Notes under the pieces: generated by a model | What the model was told of the DNA's origin: nothing | Databases searched by the model: none | The model's input: only the letters and a program-made list of their open reading frames with translations | In this document: in pieces, positions 37,137-46,502 of the stretch | Layout of the letters: each line of letters begins with the position of its first letter | Numbering within the stretch: position 1 is the first letter of the stretch | Translations under genes and position numbers: made by a program | Source of the DNA: Methylobacterium isbiliense | Lineage (GTDB): Bacteria > Pseudomonadota > Alphaproteobacteria > Rhizobiales > Beijerinckiaceae | Direction of reading: 5' to 3' | Length of the DNA: 64,000 bases | Assembly: GCF_022179325.1 (NCBI RefSeq) | Contig: NZ_BPQQ01000011.1 | Coordinates: 21,537-85,536, forward strand

Positions 37137-38402
37137 GTGACTGCCCTGGCCAATCCCTCCGCCCCCCCGGCCGCGGCCGGCCGGCCCCGCGGGGTCCTGG
37201 CGCGCGCCGTGAGACGCCATCTCTGGCGCGGCGCCGCCCTGGTCGCCTGCGCGGCGCTGCTCGCCGGCTGCAACCTGACCGTGCTGAACCCCTCGGGGGA
37301 CGTCGCGGTGCAGCAGCGCAACCTCATCATCGCGTCCACCGCGCTGATGCTGCTCGTCATCGTGCCGGTGATCGCCCTCACCTTCCTGTTCGCGTGGCGC
37401 TACCGGGAATCGAACACGGAGGCGACCTACGATCCCGACTGGCACCACTCGACCCAGCTCGAAGTGGTGATCTGGACCGTGCCGCTGCTGATCATCATCG
37501 CGCTCGGCGCCATGACCTGGATCAGCACGCACACGCTGGACCCCTACCGGCCGCTCGCGCGGCTCGCGCCCAACAAGCCCGTGCCGGAGGGCACGAAGCC
37601 GCTCACCGTCGAGGTCGTCGCGCTCGATTGGAAGTGGCTGTTCATCTATCCCGACCAGGGCGTCGCCAGCCTCAACGAGATGGCGGCGCCCGCCAACGTG
37701 CCGATCGCCTTCAAGATCACCTCCTCGTCGGTGTGGAACACGTTCTTCGTGCCCGCCCTCGCCGGCATGATCTACGCCATGCCGGGGATGCAGACGAAGC
37801 TGCACGCTGTCATGAACGAGGAGGGCACCTTCCGGGGCCGGTCAGCGCATTACAGCGGCACGGGCTTCTCCCGCATGGAGTTCGACTTCCGCAGCCTCAG
37901 CCAGCAGGATTTCGACGCCTGGGTGGAGAAGGCCAAGGCGACGGGCTCGGCCCTCGACCGCGCGGCCTATCTCCAGCTCGAGAAGCCGAGCGAGGCCGAG
38001 CCGGTCCGCTATTTCGGCTCGGTCGAGAAGGGCCTCTACGACGCGGTCCTCGGCCTGTGCGTCGAGCCCGGCCGGATGTGCGTGGCGGAGATGCACCACA
38101 TCGACCGGTCGGGCGGCGGGGGCAAGGACAGCGAGGCCAACCGCGACCGGCTCGACTACGACAACCGCCGCCTGGAGAGCGGCGAGGAGCCGCCGGGCGC
38201 CACCGCGCCGGCGTCGGGCCGCCCGGCGCGGGGCCCGGTCCAGCCCGAGGGCATGCAGCCCCGCGACCAGGAGCGCGGCCGCGACGTCAAGGAGCCCGGG
38301 ACCACGCCCGATCCGGGACGGCCCGGCACGCCGCCGGGCGCCGACCAGGGGACCGCGCCGCCCCAGCTGCAGAACCGGCCCACCGACCGCCACCAGCACT
38401 GA
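37137..38402 (+). CDS. cyoA: Cytochrome bo3 ubiquinol oxidase subunit II
   Basis: A roughly 421-residue lipoprotein subunit. ALLAGCN is the lipobox, two membrane helices follow, and [37 protein letters not shown] is the cupredoxin domain. The CuA ligands of cytochrome c oxidases are absent, as expected of quinol oxidases. The GTG at 37137 has AGGA eight bases upstream, while the frame is open back to a GTG at 37074. The last 100 residues are an unusual Pro/Gly/Arg-rich tail; CyoA proteins are usually near 315 residues. Confidence 0.93.
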   Translation: MTALANPSAPPAAAGRPRGVLARAVRRHLWRGAALVACAALLAGCNLTVLNPSGDVAVQQRNLIIASTALMLLVIVPVIALTFLFAWRYRESNTEATYDPDWHHSTQLEVVIWTVPLLIIIALGAMTWISTHTLDPYRPLARLAPNKPVPEGTKPLTVEVVALDWKWLFIYPDQGVASLNEMAAPANVPIAFKITSSSVWNTFFVPALAGMIYAMPGMQTKLHAVMNEEGTFRGRSAHYSGTGFSRMEFDFRSLSQQDFDAWVEKAKATGSALDRAAYLQLEKPSEAEPVRYFGSVEKGLYDAVLGLCVEPGRMCVAEMHHIDRSGGGGKDSEANRDRLDYDNRRLESGEEPPGATAPASGRPARGPVQPEGMQPRDQERGRDVKEPGTTPDPGRPGTPPGADQGTAPPQLQNRPTDRHQH

Positions 38403-38419
38403 TCGGAGCGAGCGTCCGC

Positions 38420-40435
38420 ATGTTCTCGAACCTCGATCTGCAGCAAATCGTGTTCGGGCGCCTGACGCTCGAATCGATCCCCTACCACGAGCCCATCCTG
38501 CTCTGGACCTTCATCGTGGTGGCCGCCGGCGGCGTTTCGCTCCTCGGCGCCATCACGTGGTTCGGCCAATGGGGCTATCTCTGGCGGGAATGGTTCACGA
38601 GCGTCGATCACAAGAAGATCGGCATCATGTACGTGGTGCTCGCCATCGTGATGCTGCTGCGCGGCTTCGCCGACGCGGTGATGATGATCACCCAGAAGGC
38701 GCTCGCGGTCGGGGTCAACGAGGGCTACCTGCCCCCGCACCATTACGACCAAGTCTTCACCGCCCACGGCACGATCATGATCTTCTTCATGGCGATGCCG
38801 TTCGTGACCGGCATGATGAACTACGTCATGCCGCTGCAGATCGGCGCGCGCGACGTGGCCTTTCCGTTTCTCAACAACTTCAGCTTCTGGATGACGGCGG
38901 GGGGCGCCGCCCTCATCATGCTGTCCCTGTTCGTGGGCGAGTTCGCGCGCACCGGCTGGCTCGCCTATCCGCCCCTGTCGGGGGCGGCCTACAGTCCCGG
39001 GGTCGGCGTCGACTACTACATCTGGGGGCTGCAGGTTGCGGGCGTCGGCACCACCCTGTCCGGCATCAACCTGATCACCACGATCGTCAAGATGCGCGCC
39101 CCGGGCATGACCATGATGAAGATGCCCGTCTTCTGCTGGACCACGCTCTGCAGCAACGCCATCATCGTCACGATCTTCCCGGTCCTGACCGCGACCTTGG
39201 CCCTGCTGTCGCTCGACCGTTACGTGGGGACCCACTTCTTCACGAACGATTACGGCGGCAACTCGATGCTGTACATGAACCTCATCTGGATCTGGGGGCA
39301 TCCGGAGGTCTACGTCCTGGTGCTGCCGGCCTTCGGCATCTTCTCGGAGGTGGTGTCGACCTTCTGCGGCAAGCGGCTGTTCGGCTACACCTCCATGGTC
39401 TACGCGACGGCGGTGATCGCCTTCGTGTCCTGGCTCGTCTGGCTGCACCACTTCTTCACGATGGGCTCGGGGGCCAGCGTCAACGCCTTCTTCGGCATCA
39501 CCACGATGATCATCTCGATCCCGACGGGCGCGAAGGTGTTCAACTGGCTGTTCACCATGTACCGCGGGCGGATCCGGTTCGAGTCGCCGATGATCTGGGT
39601 GATGGGCTTCATCCCGACCTTCGTGCTCGGCGGGCTGACGGGCGTGCTGCTGGCGGTGCCGCCCGCCGATTTCGTCCTGCACAACAGCCTCTTCCTCGTC
39701 GCCCATTTCCACAACGTCATCATCGGCGGCGTGGTGTTCGGGCTGCTCGCGGGCGTCAATTACTGGTTCCCCAAGGCGTTCGGCTACAAGCTCGATCCGT
39801 TCTGGGGCAAGGTGTCGTTCTGGTGCTGGCTCGCCGGCTTCTGGGTCGTGTTCACGCCGATCTACGCGCTCGGTCTGATGGGGGTGACGCGCCGGACCCA
39901 GCATTTCGACGACGTGGCCGTCCAGCCCTACCTGACGGTCGCGGTGATCGGCGTCTTCATCATCATGGCCGGCATCGCCGCCTTCCTGGTCCAGCTCGTC
40001 GTCAGCTTCTTCCGCCGCGAGCAGCTGCGCGACCTGACGGGCGACCCCTGGGGCGGGCGCACCCTCGAATGGTCGACCTCCTCGCCGCCCCCGCCCTACA
40101 ACTTCGCCTTCACGCCGGTCGTGCACGACCTCGACGCCTGGTGGGACATGAAGCGGCGCGGCTACGCCCGCCCCCTGCAGGGCTACAGGCCGATCCACAT
40201 GCCCCGGAGCACCAGCGCCGGCGTCATCCTGGCGGGCCTGAGCACCGTGCTCGGCTTCGCGATGATCTGGTACATCTGGTGGCTGGCCGCTTTGTCCTTC
40301 GTCGCCCTGATCGCGGCCGCCATCAGGCACACGTTCGACTACGACCGGGACGACCATATCCCGGCCGATGAGGTCGCCCGGTTCGAGGAGCTGAGAACGG
40401 CGCAACTCGCGAACGGGGTCCGGGCCGATGCATGA
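38420..40435 (+). CDS. cyoB: Cytochrome bo3 ubiquinol oxidase subunit I
   Basis: A 671-residue heme-copper oxidase subunit I that reduces oxygen and pumps protons. Typical regions are [17 protein letters not shown] (heme ligand His), [21 protein letters not shown] (CuB His and cross-linked Tyr), WLHHFFTMG (CuB His pair) and [11 protein letters not shown] (heme o3 and b ligands). The length matches E. coli CyoB. It overlaps cyoC by eight bases. Confidence 0.97.
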   Translation: MFSNLDLQQIVFGRLTLESIPYHEPILLWTFIVVAAGGVSLLGAITWFGQWGYLWREWFTSVDHKKIGIMYVVLAIVMLLRGFADAVMMITQKALAVGVNEGYLPPHHYDQVFTAHGTIMIFFMAMPFVTGMMNYVMPLQIGARDVAFPFLNNFSFWMTAGGAALIMLSLFVGEFARTGWLAYPPLSGAAYSPGVGVDYYIWGLQVAGVGTTLSGINLITTIVKMRAPGMTMMKMPVFCWTTLCSNAIIVTIFPVLTATLALLSLDRYVGTHFFTNDYGGNSMLYMNLIWIWGHPEVYVLVLPAFGIFSEVVSTFCGKRLFGYTSMVYATAVIAFVSWLVWLHHFFTMGSGASVNAFFGITTMIISIPTGAKVFNWLFTMYRGRIRFESPMIWVMGFIPTFVLGGLTGVLLAVPPADFVLHNSLFLVAHFHNVIIGGVVFGLLAGVNYWFPKAFGYKLDPFWGKVSFWCWLAGFWVVFTPIYALGLMGVTRRTQHFDDVAVQPYLTVAVIGVFIIMAGIAAFLVQLVVSFFRREQLRDLTGDPWGGRTLEWSTSSPPPPYNFAFTPVVHDLDAWWDMKRRGYARPLQGYRPIHMPRSTSAGVILAGLSTVLGFAMIWYIWWLAALSFVALIAAAIRHTFDYDRDDHIPADEVARFEELRTAQLANGVRADA

Positions 40436-41054
40436 GACGACCGCCCCGCCCGGCGCCGCGGCGCCGGTCTTCTACCAGCAGGAGGAGCACGCCCACGGCG
40501 AGAGCGGCACGCTGCTGGGCTTCTGGCTCTACCTCATGAGCGACTGCCTCATCTTCGCGGTGCTGTTCGCCACCTACGGGGTGCTCGGCCGCAACTACGC
40601 GGCGGGTCCCTCGGGCGCCGAGCTGTTCGACCTGCGGCTCGTCGCGCTCAACACCGGCCTCCTGCTCCTGTCCTCCATCACCTACGGCTTCGCCATGCTG
40701 GAGATGGAGAAGAACCGGGTTGACGCGACCCTGCGCTGGCTGGCGATCACGGGTGCGTTCGGGGCGGCCTTCCTGGCGATCGAACTCTACGAGTTCGCGC
40801 ACCTGATCCACGAGGGCGCCACGCCGCAGCGCAGCGCCTTCCTGTCGGCCTTCTTCACCCTGGTCGGAACGCACGGGCTGCACGTCACCTTCGGCATCGT
40901 CTGGCTCGTCACGCTGATGGTCCAGGTGCGCCGCTACGGCCTGATCGCCGACAACCAGCGCCGGCTGATGTGCCTGTCCATGTTCTGGCACTTCCTCGAC
41001 GTGGTCTGGATCGGGGTGTTCACCTTCGTCTACCTGATGGGGTCCATGCGATGA
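40428..41054 (+). CDS. cyoC: Cytochrome bo3 ubiquinol oxidase subunit III
   Basis: A 208-residue five-helix subunit [40 protein letters not shown] and [14 protein letters not shown] are family signatures, and the end [20 protein letters not shown] is conserved. It overlaps cyoB upstream and cyoD downstream (ATGA), which shows translational coupling. Confidence 0.96.
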   Translation: MHETTAPPGAAAPVFYQQEEHAHGESGTLLGFWLYLMSDCLIFAVLFATYGVLGRNYAAGPSGAELFDLRLVALNTGLLLLSSITYGFAMLEMEKNRVDATLRWLAITGAFGAAFLAIELYEFAHLIHEGATPQRSAFLSAFFTLVGTHGLHVTFGIVWLVTLMVQVRRYGLIADNQRRLMCLSMFWHFLDVVWIGVFTFVYLMGSMR

Positions 41055-41497
41055 GCGCCACGGCCGAGGCCGGGATCGCCCGGAAAGTCCAGGACGACGG
41101 CCACGACGACGGCCACGGCGACGGCCACGGCGACGGGGCCGGACAGGGCGGGCACCACAGCCCGGGCGCACACGGCAGCGTCCGGAGCTACGTCACCGGC
41201 TTCGTCCTGTCGGTCGTCCTCACGGCCATCCCGTTCTGGCTCGTGATGGGCGACGTCCTGGGCGATACGCTCAAGACCAGCATCGTCATCATGGCGTTCG
41301 CGGCCGTGCAGATCGTGGTCCACATGATCTACTTCCTGCACATGAACACGAAGTCGGAGGGCGGCTGGACCTTCATGGCCCTGGTCTTCACGCTCACCCT
41401 GGTCGTCATCACGCTGGTCGGGTCGATATGGGTGATGTACCACTTGGACCGGAACATGATGCCGATGACCCCGCACGAGGCCCTGCACCGCCCCTGA
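41051..41497 (+). CDS. cyoD: Cytochrome bo3 ubiquinol oxidase subunit IV, His-rich N-terminus
   Basis: A 148-residue subunit IV with three membrane helices (YVTGFVLSVVLTAIPFWLVM, the VHMIYFLHMN region, LVVITLVGSIWVMYHLD). The first 45 residues hold a striking His/Asp/Gly stretch (repeats of HGDG and GHH) with about eight histidines, longer than the usual CyoD tail and able to bind metal. Its 3' end overlaps the SURF1 gene by 70 bases. Confidence 0.93.
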   Translation: MSATAEAGIARKVQDDGHDDGHGDGHGDGAGQGGHHSPGAHGSVRSYVTGFVLSVVLTAIPFWLVMGDVLGDTLKTSIVIMAFAAVQIVVHMIYFLHMNTKSEGGWTFMALVFTLTLVVITLVGSIWVMYHLDRNMMPMTPHEALHRP

Positions 41498-42231
41498 CGG
41501 GCCGGCGGATCGCCGCCCTCGTCGCCTTCGACCTCGCGGCGATCCTGATTGTGCTCGGTCTGTGCGGGCTCGCCGCGTGGCAGATGCAGCGCCGGACCTG
41601 GAAGCTCGACCTGATTGCCCGCGTCGCGGCGCGGGTCCATGCGAGCCCGGCGCCCGCCCCGGGGCCGGAGCGCTGGGCCGCGATCTCGGCGGCCGCCGAC
41701 GAGTACCGCCGCGTCGCCGCCCGCGGCGCCTGGCTGGGCGACCGCTCCACCCTGGTCCAGGCCGTGACGGATCTGGGGGGCGGCTACTGGGTGATGACGC
41801 CGCTGGCGCGCGACGACGGGACGACGATCCTGGTCAACCGCGGCTTCGTGCCGGCGGACAGGCGCGCGCCCGACCTGTGGCGGCCGCGCGCGGGGCCCGT
41901 CGCCGTGACCGGCCTGCTGCGCCTGACGGAGCCCCGCGGCGGCTTTCTGCGCGCGAACGATCCCGCCGCCGACCGCTGGTTCTCGCGCGATGTCGCGGCG
42001 ATCGCCGAGGCGCGCGGTCTCTCCGAGGTGGCGCCCTACTTCATCGACGTCGAGCGCGGCGGCGGCGAGGGCACCCTCCCGGTTCCCGGCCTGACGGTGA
42101 TCGCCTTCTCCAACAACCACCTCGTCTACGCGATCACCTGGGGGGTCCTGGCGCTGATGGCCGCGGTGGGGACGGTCTTCGTGAACCTCGACCTGCTGCG
42201 CCCCGGCCGCGAGGCCCGCGCGCGCGCCTGA
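41428..42231 (+). CDS. SURF1-family oxidase assembly protein
   Basis: A 267-residue SURF1 protein. Two membrane helices flank a soluble domain with WQMQRRTWKLDLI, GYWVMTPLARDDGTTILVNRGFVP and SNNHLVYAITWGVLALM. It aids heme insertion into heme-copper oxidases, fitting its place after cyoABCD. The only in-frame ATG gives a 70-base overlap with cyoD. The true start could be a non-standard codon further in, since the first 20 residues are not conserved. Confidence 0.9.
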   Translation: MGDVPLGPEHDADDPARGPAPPLTGRRIAALVAFDLAAILIVLGLCGLAAWQMQRRTWKLDLIARVAARVHASPAPAPGPERWAAISAAADEYRRVAARGAWLGDRSTLVQAVTDLGGGYWVMTPLARDDGTTILVNRGFVPADRRAPDLWRPRAGPVAVTGLLRLTEPRGGFLRANDPAADRWFSRDVAAIAEARGLSEVAPYFIDVERGGGEGTLPVPGLTVIAFSNNHLVYAITWGVLALMAAVGTVFVNLDLLRPGREARARA

Positions 42232-42261
42232 TCCGGCCCGCCGCCCATCGGCTGCGCCCGG

Positions 42262-42554
42262 ATGGCGCGGCAGCACCGACGCGGGGCGAAGCCGGACACG
42301 GGTCCCGAACCGATCGGCAGCGACCAGGTCGTGTTCAACACGGTCTCGCTGATCCTGGAGGCGGCGCTCGCCGGCTTCGGCATCGCGTACCTGCCGCAGG
42401 ACGGGGTGCAGGCGCACCTGGAGCGCGGCGATCTGGTCGGATGCTCGACCCATGGTGCGAGCCCTTTCCCGGCGACCACGTCTACTCCCCGAGCCGCCGG
42501 GAGGCCGGCCGGGCGCTCGCCGTGCTGGCGGAGGCGCTGCGCCGGCCGCCGTGA
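42262..42554 (+). pseudogene. LysR-type regulator C-terminal fragment (frameshifted)
   Basis: From 42262 the frame reads VVFNTVSLILEAALAGFGIAYLPQ and HLERGDLV, a LysR effector-domain C-terminus. Homology then switches frame near 42440 and continues as DPWCEPFPGDHVYSPSRRE to the stop at 42554. The helix-turn-helix half is absent. It is the truncated, frameshifted remnant of a LysR gene lying next to an intact LysR on the opposite strand. Confidence 0.75.
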
Positions 42555-42609
42555 CCGGGCGGCTCGGCCGCCCGCGTGCGGGCCTGACCTGGCCGGTCGG
42601 GCGGATGCG

Positions 42610-43578
42610 TCAGCCGGCCGTTCCGGCTCGCGCCTCGCCCGCCGTTCGCGCGATCAAGGCGTCCCAGGGCGCCGGCGCGGGAAACACCTCGGCCAGGAAG
42701 GCCAGGAAGGCCTTCACGTTCGGGTTGCCGCGGCGGCTCTCCGGCCAGAGCGCCGTGATGACCGAGCGCTCGACCGCGAACTCCGTCAGGATGGGCACGA
42801 GACGTCCGCGCGCGACGGAGGGGGCGGCGATGTAGGTCGGCGAGATGCCGACGCCGCCGCCTGCCTCCAGGATCGCCGTCACCGCGTCGCTGGAATCCGT
42901 GACGATGCCGGATTCGGGCGTGCGTTCGACCGTGCGGCCCCCGATCCTGAACGGCCAGCGCAGGGCCTGGCCCGTGCTCTGGAAGCGGAAGTTCACGCAA
43001 TCGTGGCGGACGAGGTCGTCCGGATGCGCCGGGATTCCCCGCCGGGCCAGATAGGCCGGCGCCGCGAAGGCGCAGAGCCGGTGCGGCGCGAGCCGCCGCG
43101 AGATCAGGCGGGAATCGCCGAGATCGCCGACCCGGATCGCGACATCGATGCCCTCCTCGATCAGGTCCGCGAAGCGGTCGCCCAGGCGCAGGTCCACCGA
43201 CAGCCGCGGGTAGCGGGCGCGGAACCGCGGCATCGCCGGGGCGAGCAGGTGCACGCCGACCGGGAGGGGCGCCGTCACCTTCAGGAGGCCGGCCGGTTCC
43301 GAGCGGATCGCGACCGCGGCCTGCTCGATCGCCTCGGCCTCGCGCAGCAGGCGCAGCGCCCGCTCGTGCAGGTCGCGGCCTTCCGGCGTCAGCGTGAGCG
43401 AGCGGGTGGTGCGGGCGAACAGGCTCAGACCCAGCCGGCCTTCCAGCCGCTGCACGCTCTTGCTGACCGCCGAAGGCGAGAGGCCGAGCGAGCGCGCCGC
43501 GGCCGTGTAGCTGCCGAGCGAGGCGGAGCGCGCGAAGGCGATGAGGCCGGTGAGCCGGTCGAGGCCGATCTGTTCCAT
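42610..43578 (-). CDS. LysR-family transcriptional regulator
   Basis: A 322-residue LysR protein. LIAFARSASLGSYTAAARSLGLSPSAVSKSVQRLE is the winged helix-turn-helix, and the effector domain is complete (DLRLGDRFADLIEEGIDVAIRVG). The ATG at 43578 places the HTH at the usual distance; the extension to 43635 is not conserved. It is divergent from an SDR-SnoaL pair across about 108 bp, the classical arrangement for a LysR that controls its neighbours. Confidence 0.9.
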   Translation of the reverse strand: MEQIGLDRLTGLIAFARSASLGSYTAAARSLGLSPSAVSKSVQRLEGRLGLSLFARTTRSLTLTPEGRDLHERALRLLREAEAIEQAAVAIRSEPAGLLKVTAPLPVGVHLLAPAMPRFRARYPRLSVDLRLGDRFADLIEEGIDVAIRVGDLGDSRLISRRLAPHRLCAFAAPAYLARRGIPAHPDDLVRHDCVNFRFQSTGQALRWPFRIGGRTVERTPESGIVTDSSDAVTAILEAGGGVGISPTYIAAPSVARGRLVPILTEFAVERSVITALWPESRRGNPNVKAFLAFLAEVFPAPAPWDALIARTAGEARAGTAG

Positions 43579-43685
43579 GACGGCATGACTGAAGCGAAGA
43601 TCGGCCCGATTATCAAGGTCGGGGCGCGGATCCATTCTCCGTGTGACCGGCGCGGTCCCCGCGCCCCGCGAGAAGGATCACCCTC

Positions 43686-44408
43686 ATGAGCAACAGCCTG
43701 CAGGACTGCACCGTCGTCATCTTCGGCGGCACCTCGGGCATCGGCCTCGCCGCCGCCCGGCAGGCCGAGGCGGCGGGCGCCGGGGTCATCGTCGTCGGCC
43801 GCGACGCCGAGACCGCGAGGCGCGTCGCGGCCGAGAACGGCTTTGCGGGCTGGCGGGCCGCGGACGTGACCCGCCCCGAGACCATCGTGGCGGCGCTCGC
43901 CGGCATTCGCCGGGTCGACCACCTCGTGCTCCTCGCCGGCACCTTCGTGGCCGGCACGATCCGGGAGGCGCAGGTCGATCACCTCAAGCGCGCCTTCGAC
44001 GAGCGGATCTGGGCGGCGGTGCACACGCTGCGCGCCCTCGGTGACCGCCTCGCCGAGACCGGGTCCGTCACCTTCGTCTCGGGGGCGCTGGCCGACCGGC
44101 CGACCGGGCAGGGCACCGCGGTGCTCGCGGCGGCCTCGGCGGCGATGGAGGCCTTCGCCCGCGGCCTCGCGCTGGAACTCGCACCCCGCCGCGTGAACAC
44201 GCTGTCTCCGGGCAGCATCGACACGCCCCTGCTCGCCCGGACCCTCGGCGCCCACCGCGACGCCTCCGTGGCCGCGCTGACCGGGACGCTGCCGATCCGC
44301 CGCCTGGGCACGGCCGAGGAGGCGGGTGCCGCCCTGGTGATCCTGATGAGCAACGGCTTCATGACCGGCGAGACCCTGCACATCGACGGCGGTGCGCGCC
44401 TGGTCTGA
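43686..44408 (+). CDS. Atypical SDR-family protein lacking the YxxxK motif
   Basis: A 240-residue short-chain dehydrogenase fold with FGGTSGIG for cofactor binding and a C-terminal FMTGETLHIDGGARLV. After the catalytic Ser region (FVSGALADRPTG) the position of Tyr-x3-Lys reads TAVLAAASAAMEAF, so both Tyr and Lys appear missing. Members of this sort may be non-catalytic or use other residues. It is followed by a SnoaL-like gene and divergent from a LysR gene. Confidence 0.82.
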   Translation: MSNSLQDCTVVIFGGTSGIGLAAARQAEAAGAGVIVVGRDAETARRVAAENGFAGWRAADVTRPETIVAALAGIRRVDHLVLLAGTFVAGTIREAQVDHLKRAFDERIWAAVHTLRALGDRLAETGSVTFVSGALADRPTGQGTAVLAAASAAMEAFARGLALELAPRRVNTLSPGSIDTPLLARTLGAHRDASVAALTGTLPIRRLGTAEEAGAALVILMSNGFMTGETLHIDGGARLV

Positions 44409-44464
44409 TCGCGCGGCGACCGCCCGCCCCACCCCCGCTCAGCCCTTCCCGAAGGAGACCCCCG

Positions 44465-44866
44465 ATGTCCGATATCCCGCAGACCACACCCGCGGCGGCC
44501 GGGCCCGACGACGACCGGCTGCTGCGCGCCAACCTGGAGCGCGTCTTCAACGAGCGCGATGCGGCCCAGCGCGCGGCGGCGGTGGCCGACCTCTTCACCG
44601 AGGAGCCGGTCCTCTATGAGCCGGCCAACCTCGTGCAGGGCCGTGCGGCCATCGCGGCGGTGGCCGGCGCCCTGCTGGACCGGTTCGGTCCGACATTCCG
44701 GTTCACGCCCGTGGCCGGAGCCGTCGGGCACCACGGGCTGGCTTTGCTGCGGTGGCAGGCCGGTCCGGACGGCGGTCCGGTCGCCGTCACCGGCACGGAC
44801 GTGGCCGAGATCGTGGGCGGCCGGATCGCGCGCCTCTGGGTGCTGCTCGATCCCGCGGCGGCCTGA
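44465..44866 (+). CDS. SnoaL-like / NTF2-fold protein
   Basis: A 133-residue protein with the alpha+beta cone of the SnoaL-like superfamily: RVFNERDAAQRAAAVADLFTEEPVLYEP, then VQGRAAIAAVAGALLDRFGPTFRFTP and DVAEIVGGRIARLWVLLD. GAAGGAGACC is the ribosome site. Family members range from polyketide cyclases to limonene epoxide hydrolases. Its pairing with the SDR and LysR suggests a small detoxification unit. Confidence 0.85.
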   Translation: MSDIPQTTPAAAGPDDDRLLRANLERVFNERDAAQRAAAVADLFTEEPVLYEPANLVQGRAAIAAVAGALLDRFGPTFRFTPVAGAVGHHGLALLRWQAGPDGGPVAVTGTDVAEIVGGRIARLWVLLDPAAA

Positions 44867-44905
44867 AGATCGGGGCGCGGGATCGCGCGCCCGCGGCCCG
44901 GCCGC

Positions 44906-45718
44906 TCAATGGCTCATCAGGCAGCAGACGGGCGAGGCGGCCAGCAGGGTGCGCGTGACGCCGCCGAAGACCCATTCGCGCAGCCGGCCGTGGCCGTAGG
45001 CGCCCGTCACGATCAGGTCGGCCCCCTGCTCCAGGGCCGTGTCGATGAGCGCGCGGGACGTGGCGTCGCCGGCCGCTTCCACGCAGAGGGCGGTCGCCGC
45101 GACGCCGTGCGCGGTGAGGAGGGCGACGACGTCCCGGCCATCGGGTGCCCCCTGTCCCTCGTCGACGGACACCACCGCCACGTGCGCGGCGCGCCTGAGG
45201 AGCGGCAGCGCATCCGACACGGCCCGGCGGGCTTCCCGCGTGTTCTTCCAGCCGATGGTCACGCGCGCGGCATCGAGGTGGTCGACCTCCGGCGGCACCA
45301 CGAGCACGGGCCGACCCAGGCGCATGACGGCATCGCCGCTGTTGAAGGCGAAGGGCGAGGCGCCCGCCTCCCCGGCCCGCCCGACGATGACGAGATCGGC
45401 CGCGGCGGCCTGCGCCGCCAGGAAGGACAGGGGGAAGTCGAGGGCCGCGCGCCACTCGGTCCGGGCGCGCGCACCGGCCTCCTCCTCGAAGGCCGCCTGC
45501 GCGATGCGCAGGTCGGTGTGCACGACCTCGCTCGCGGCGGCGAGCGCGTAGGCGCCGGCCGCGGTCGCCCCCAGCGGCGGGATCGCGTAGGCGGGCTGCT
45601 CGGCCGCGACCCCGATCAGGCCTGCGCCGAACGCATCGGCCAAGCGGCCGGCCAGTCGCACGCGCGACCGGCTCCGCGGGGCGAGGTCGACCGCCACCAG
45701 GATGCTGGCGTAGGACAT
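44906..45718 (-). CDS. Universal stress protein, tandem-domain
   Basis: A 270-residue protein of two fused Usp domains. MSYASILVAVDLAPRSRSRVRLAGRLADAFGAG is the first-domain start, and the ATP-loop-like GAYGHGRLREWVFGGVTRTLL closes the second. The start at 45718 has GGAGGAGAG upstream. The last residues, CCLMSH, recur in the Usp at 62306. A FixK-type box (45842) lies upstream, but inside the 3' end of the receiver gene. Confidence 0.92.
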   Translation of the reverse strand: MSYASILVAVDLAPRSRSRVRLAGRLADAFGAGLIGVAAEQPAYAIPPLGATAAGAYALAAASEVVHTDLRIAQAAFEEEAGARARTEWRAALDFPLSFLAAQAAAADLVIVGRAGEAGASPFAFNSGDAVMRLGRPVLVVPPEVDHLDAARVTIGWKNTREARRAVSDALPLLRRAAHVAVVSVDEGQGAPDGRDVVALLTAHGVAATALCVEAAGDATSRALIDTALEQGADLIVTGAYGHGRLREWVFGGVTRTLLAASPVCCLMSH

Positions 45719-45817
45719 GGACGGCTCTCCTCCCTCGGTCTGGCTCAACGCCGCGCGGCCGGGCCGGCCCCGGTCGGCGGCATCGCGGCCCGGTCCGCAC
45801 GCGCCTGCGAGTGGATC

Positions 45818-46282
45818 CTAGGCGCCGCAGGCGGCCGGGCATTGATCCAGCGCAACCGGCTCGCCGGCGGCGATCCTCGCGTGCATCGGGCAGGGGGCGG
45901 GATCCGCCCGGCGGCGATCGTCCGCCACGCAGGCGGTCACGGCCTGCAGGACGTCGCGCTCGGTGAAGGGGCGGTCGAGCACGGGCGCGTCGGCGAAGGC
46001 GCGCGGGATCGGAGCGCTGCCGGTGACCAGGATGAACGGGATCCGGCATCGGCGCAGCGCGCAGGCGAGCGGGAAGCCCGGGCCCTGGTCCATGTCGACG
46101 CTGAGCACCGCGCAGTCCGGCCGCGTCCGCTCCAGGGTCTCGGCCGCGTCGAGGCAGGTGCCGAAAGGACCGCTGACGCCCCACCCCGCATCGGCCAGGA
46201 CGTCCTCCAGCCAGAGGCCGGGGAGCGCCTGCGGTTCGGCAACGAGAACGGTCGGCCGGCCGGCCGCCGGGACGTGATGCAT
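45818..46282 (-). CDS. Degenerate response-regulator receiver protein
   Basis: A 154-residue protein with a receiver-type core: TVLVAEPQALPGLWLEDVL, CAVLSVDMDQGPGFPLACALR with the phosphoacceptor Asp, and PFILVTGS with the Thr. The acidic pair near strand 1 is reduced to one Glu, and the conserved Lys is Arg (LDRPF). A Cys-containing tail (CPMHARIAAG, DQCPAACGA) follows. Phosphorylation may therefore be weak or absent. A FixK-type box is 59 bp upstream of the start, divergent from that of the CBS gene. Confidence 0.8.
   Translation of the reverse strand: MHHVPAAGRPTVLVAEPQALPGLWLEDVLADAGWGVSGPFGTCLDAAETLERTRPDCAVLSVDMDQGPGFPLACALRRCRIPFILVTGSAPIPRAFADAPVLDRPFTERDVLQAVTACVADDRRRADPAPCPMHARIAAGEPVALDQCPAACGA
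45842..45855. promoter_or_regulatory. FixK/FNR-type box (TTGATCCAGCGCAA)
   Basis: One mismatch from TTGA-N6-TCAA. It lies 124 bp upstream of the Usp gene at 45718 and inside the last codons of the receiver gene, so its function is less certain than for the other boxes. Confidence 0.5.
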
Positions 46283-46340
46283 GGCCCGATCCTCCCCGGT
46301 TCGCGAGGCGGCGAGGATGGCGGGGGGAGCCCCCTCCGCC

Positions 46341-46354
46341 TTGCGCTGGATCAA
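46341..46354. promoter_or_regulatory. FixK/FNR-type box (TTGCGCTGGATCAA)
   Basis: One mismatch from TTGA-N6-TCAA, 59 bp upstream of the receiver gene start (46282). Paired divergently with the box at 46432. Confidence 0.7.
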
Positions 46355-46431
46355 ACGGTCGCCCGGCGCCCGCGCTGCCATCGCCCCCGTGCGGGCCCGT
46401 CTGTCGCGGCGCGACGGACACGCGGCCGCCG

Positions 46432-46445
46432 TTGAGCGGGATCAA
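46432..46445. promoter_or_regulatory. FixK/FNR-type box (TTGAGCGGGATCAA)
   Basis: A perfect TTGA-N6-TCAA, 58 bp upstream of the CBS-BON gene at 46503. Confidence 0.8.
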
Positions 46446-46502
46446 TTCGGGCAAGGCGCGACAGGCGCAGGATCCCGGACGGCATAAGGAGGGAGCAACG
46501 CC

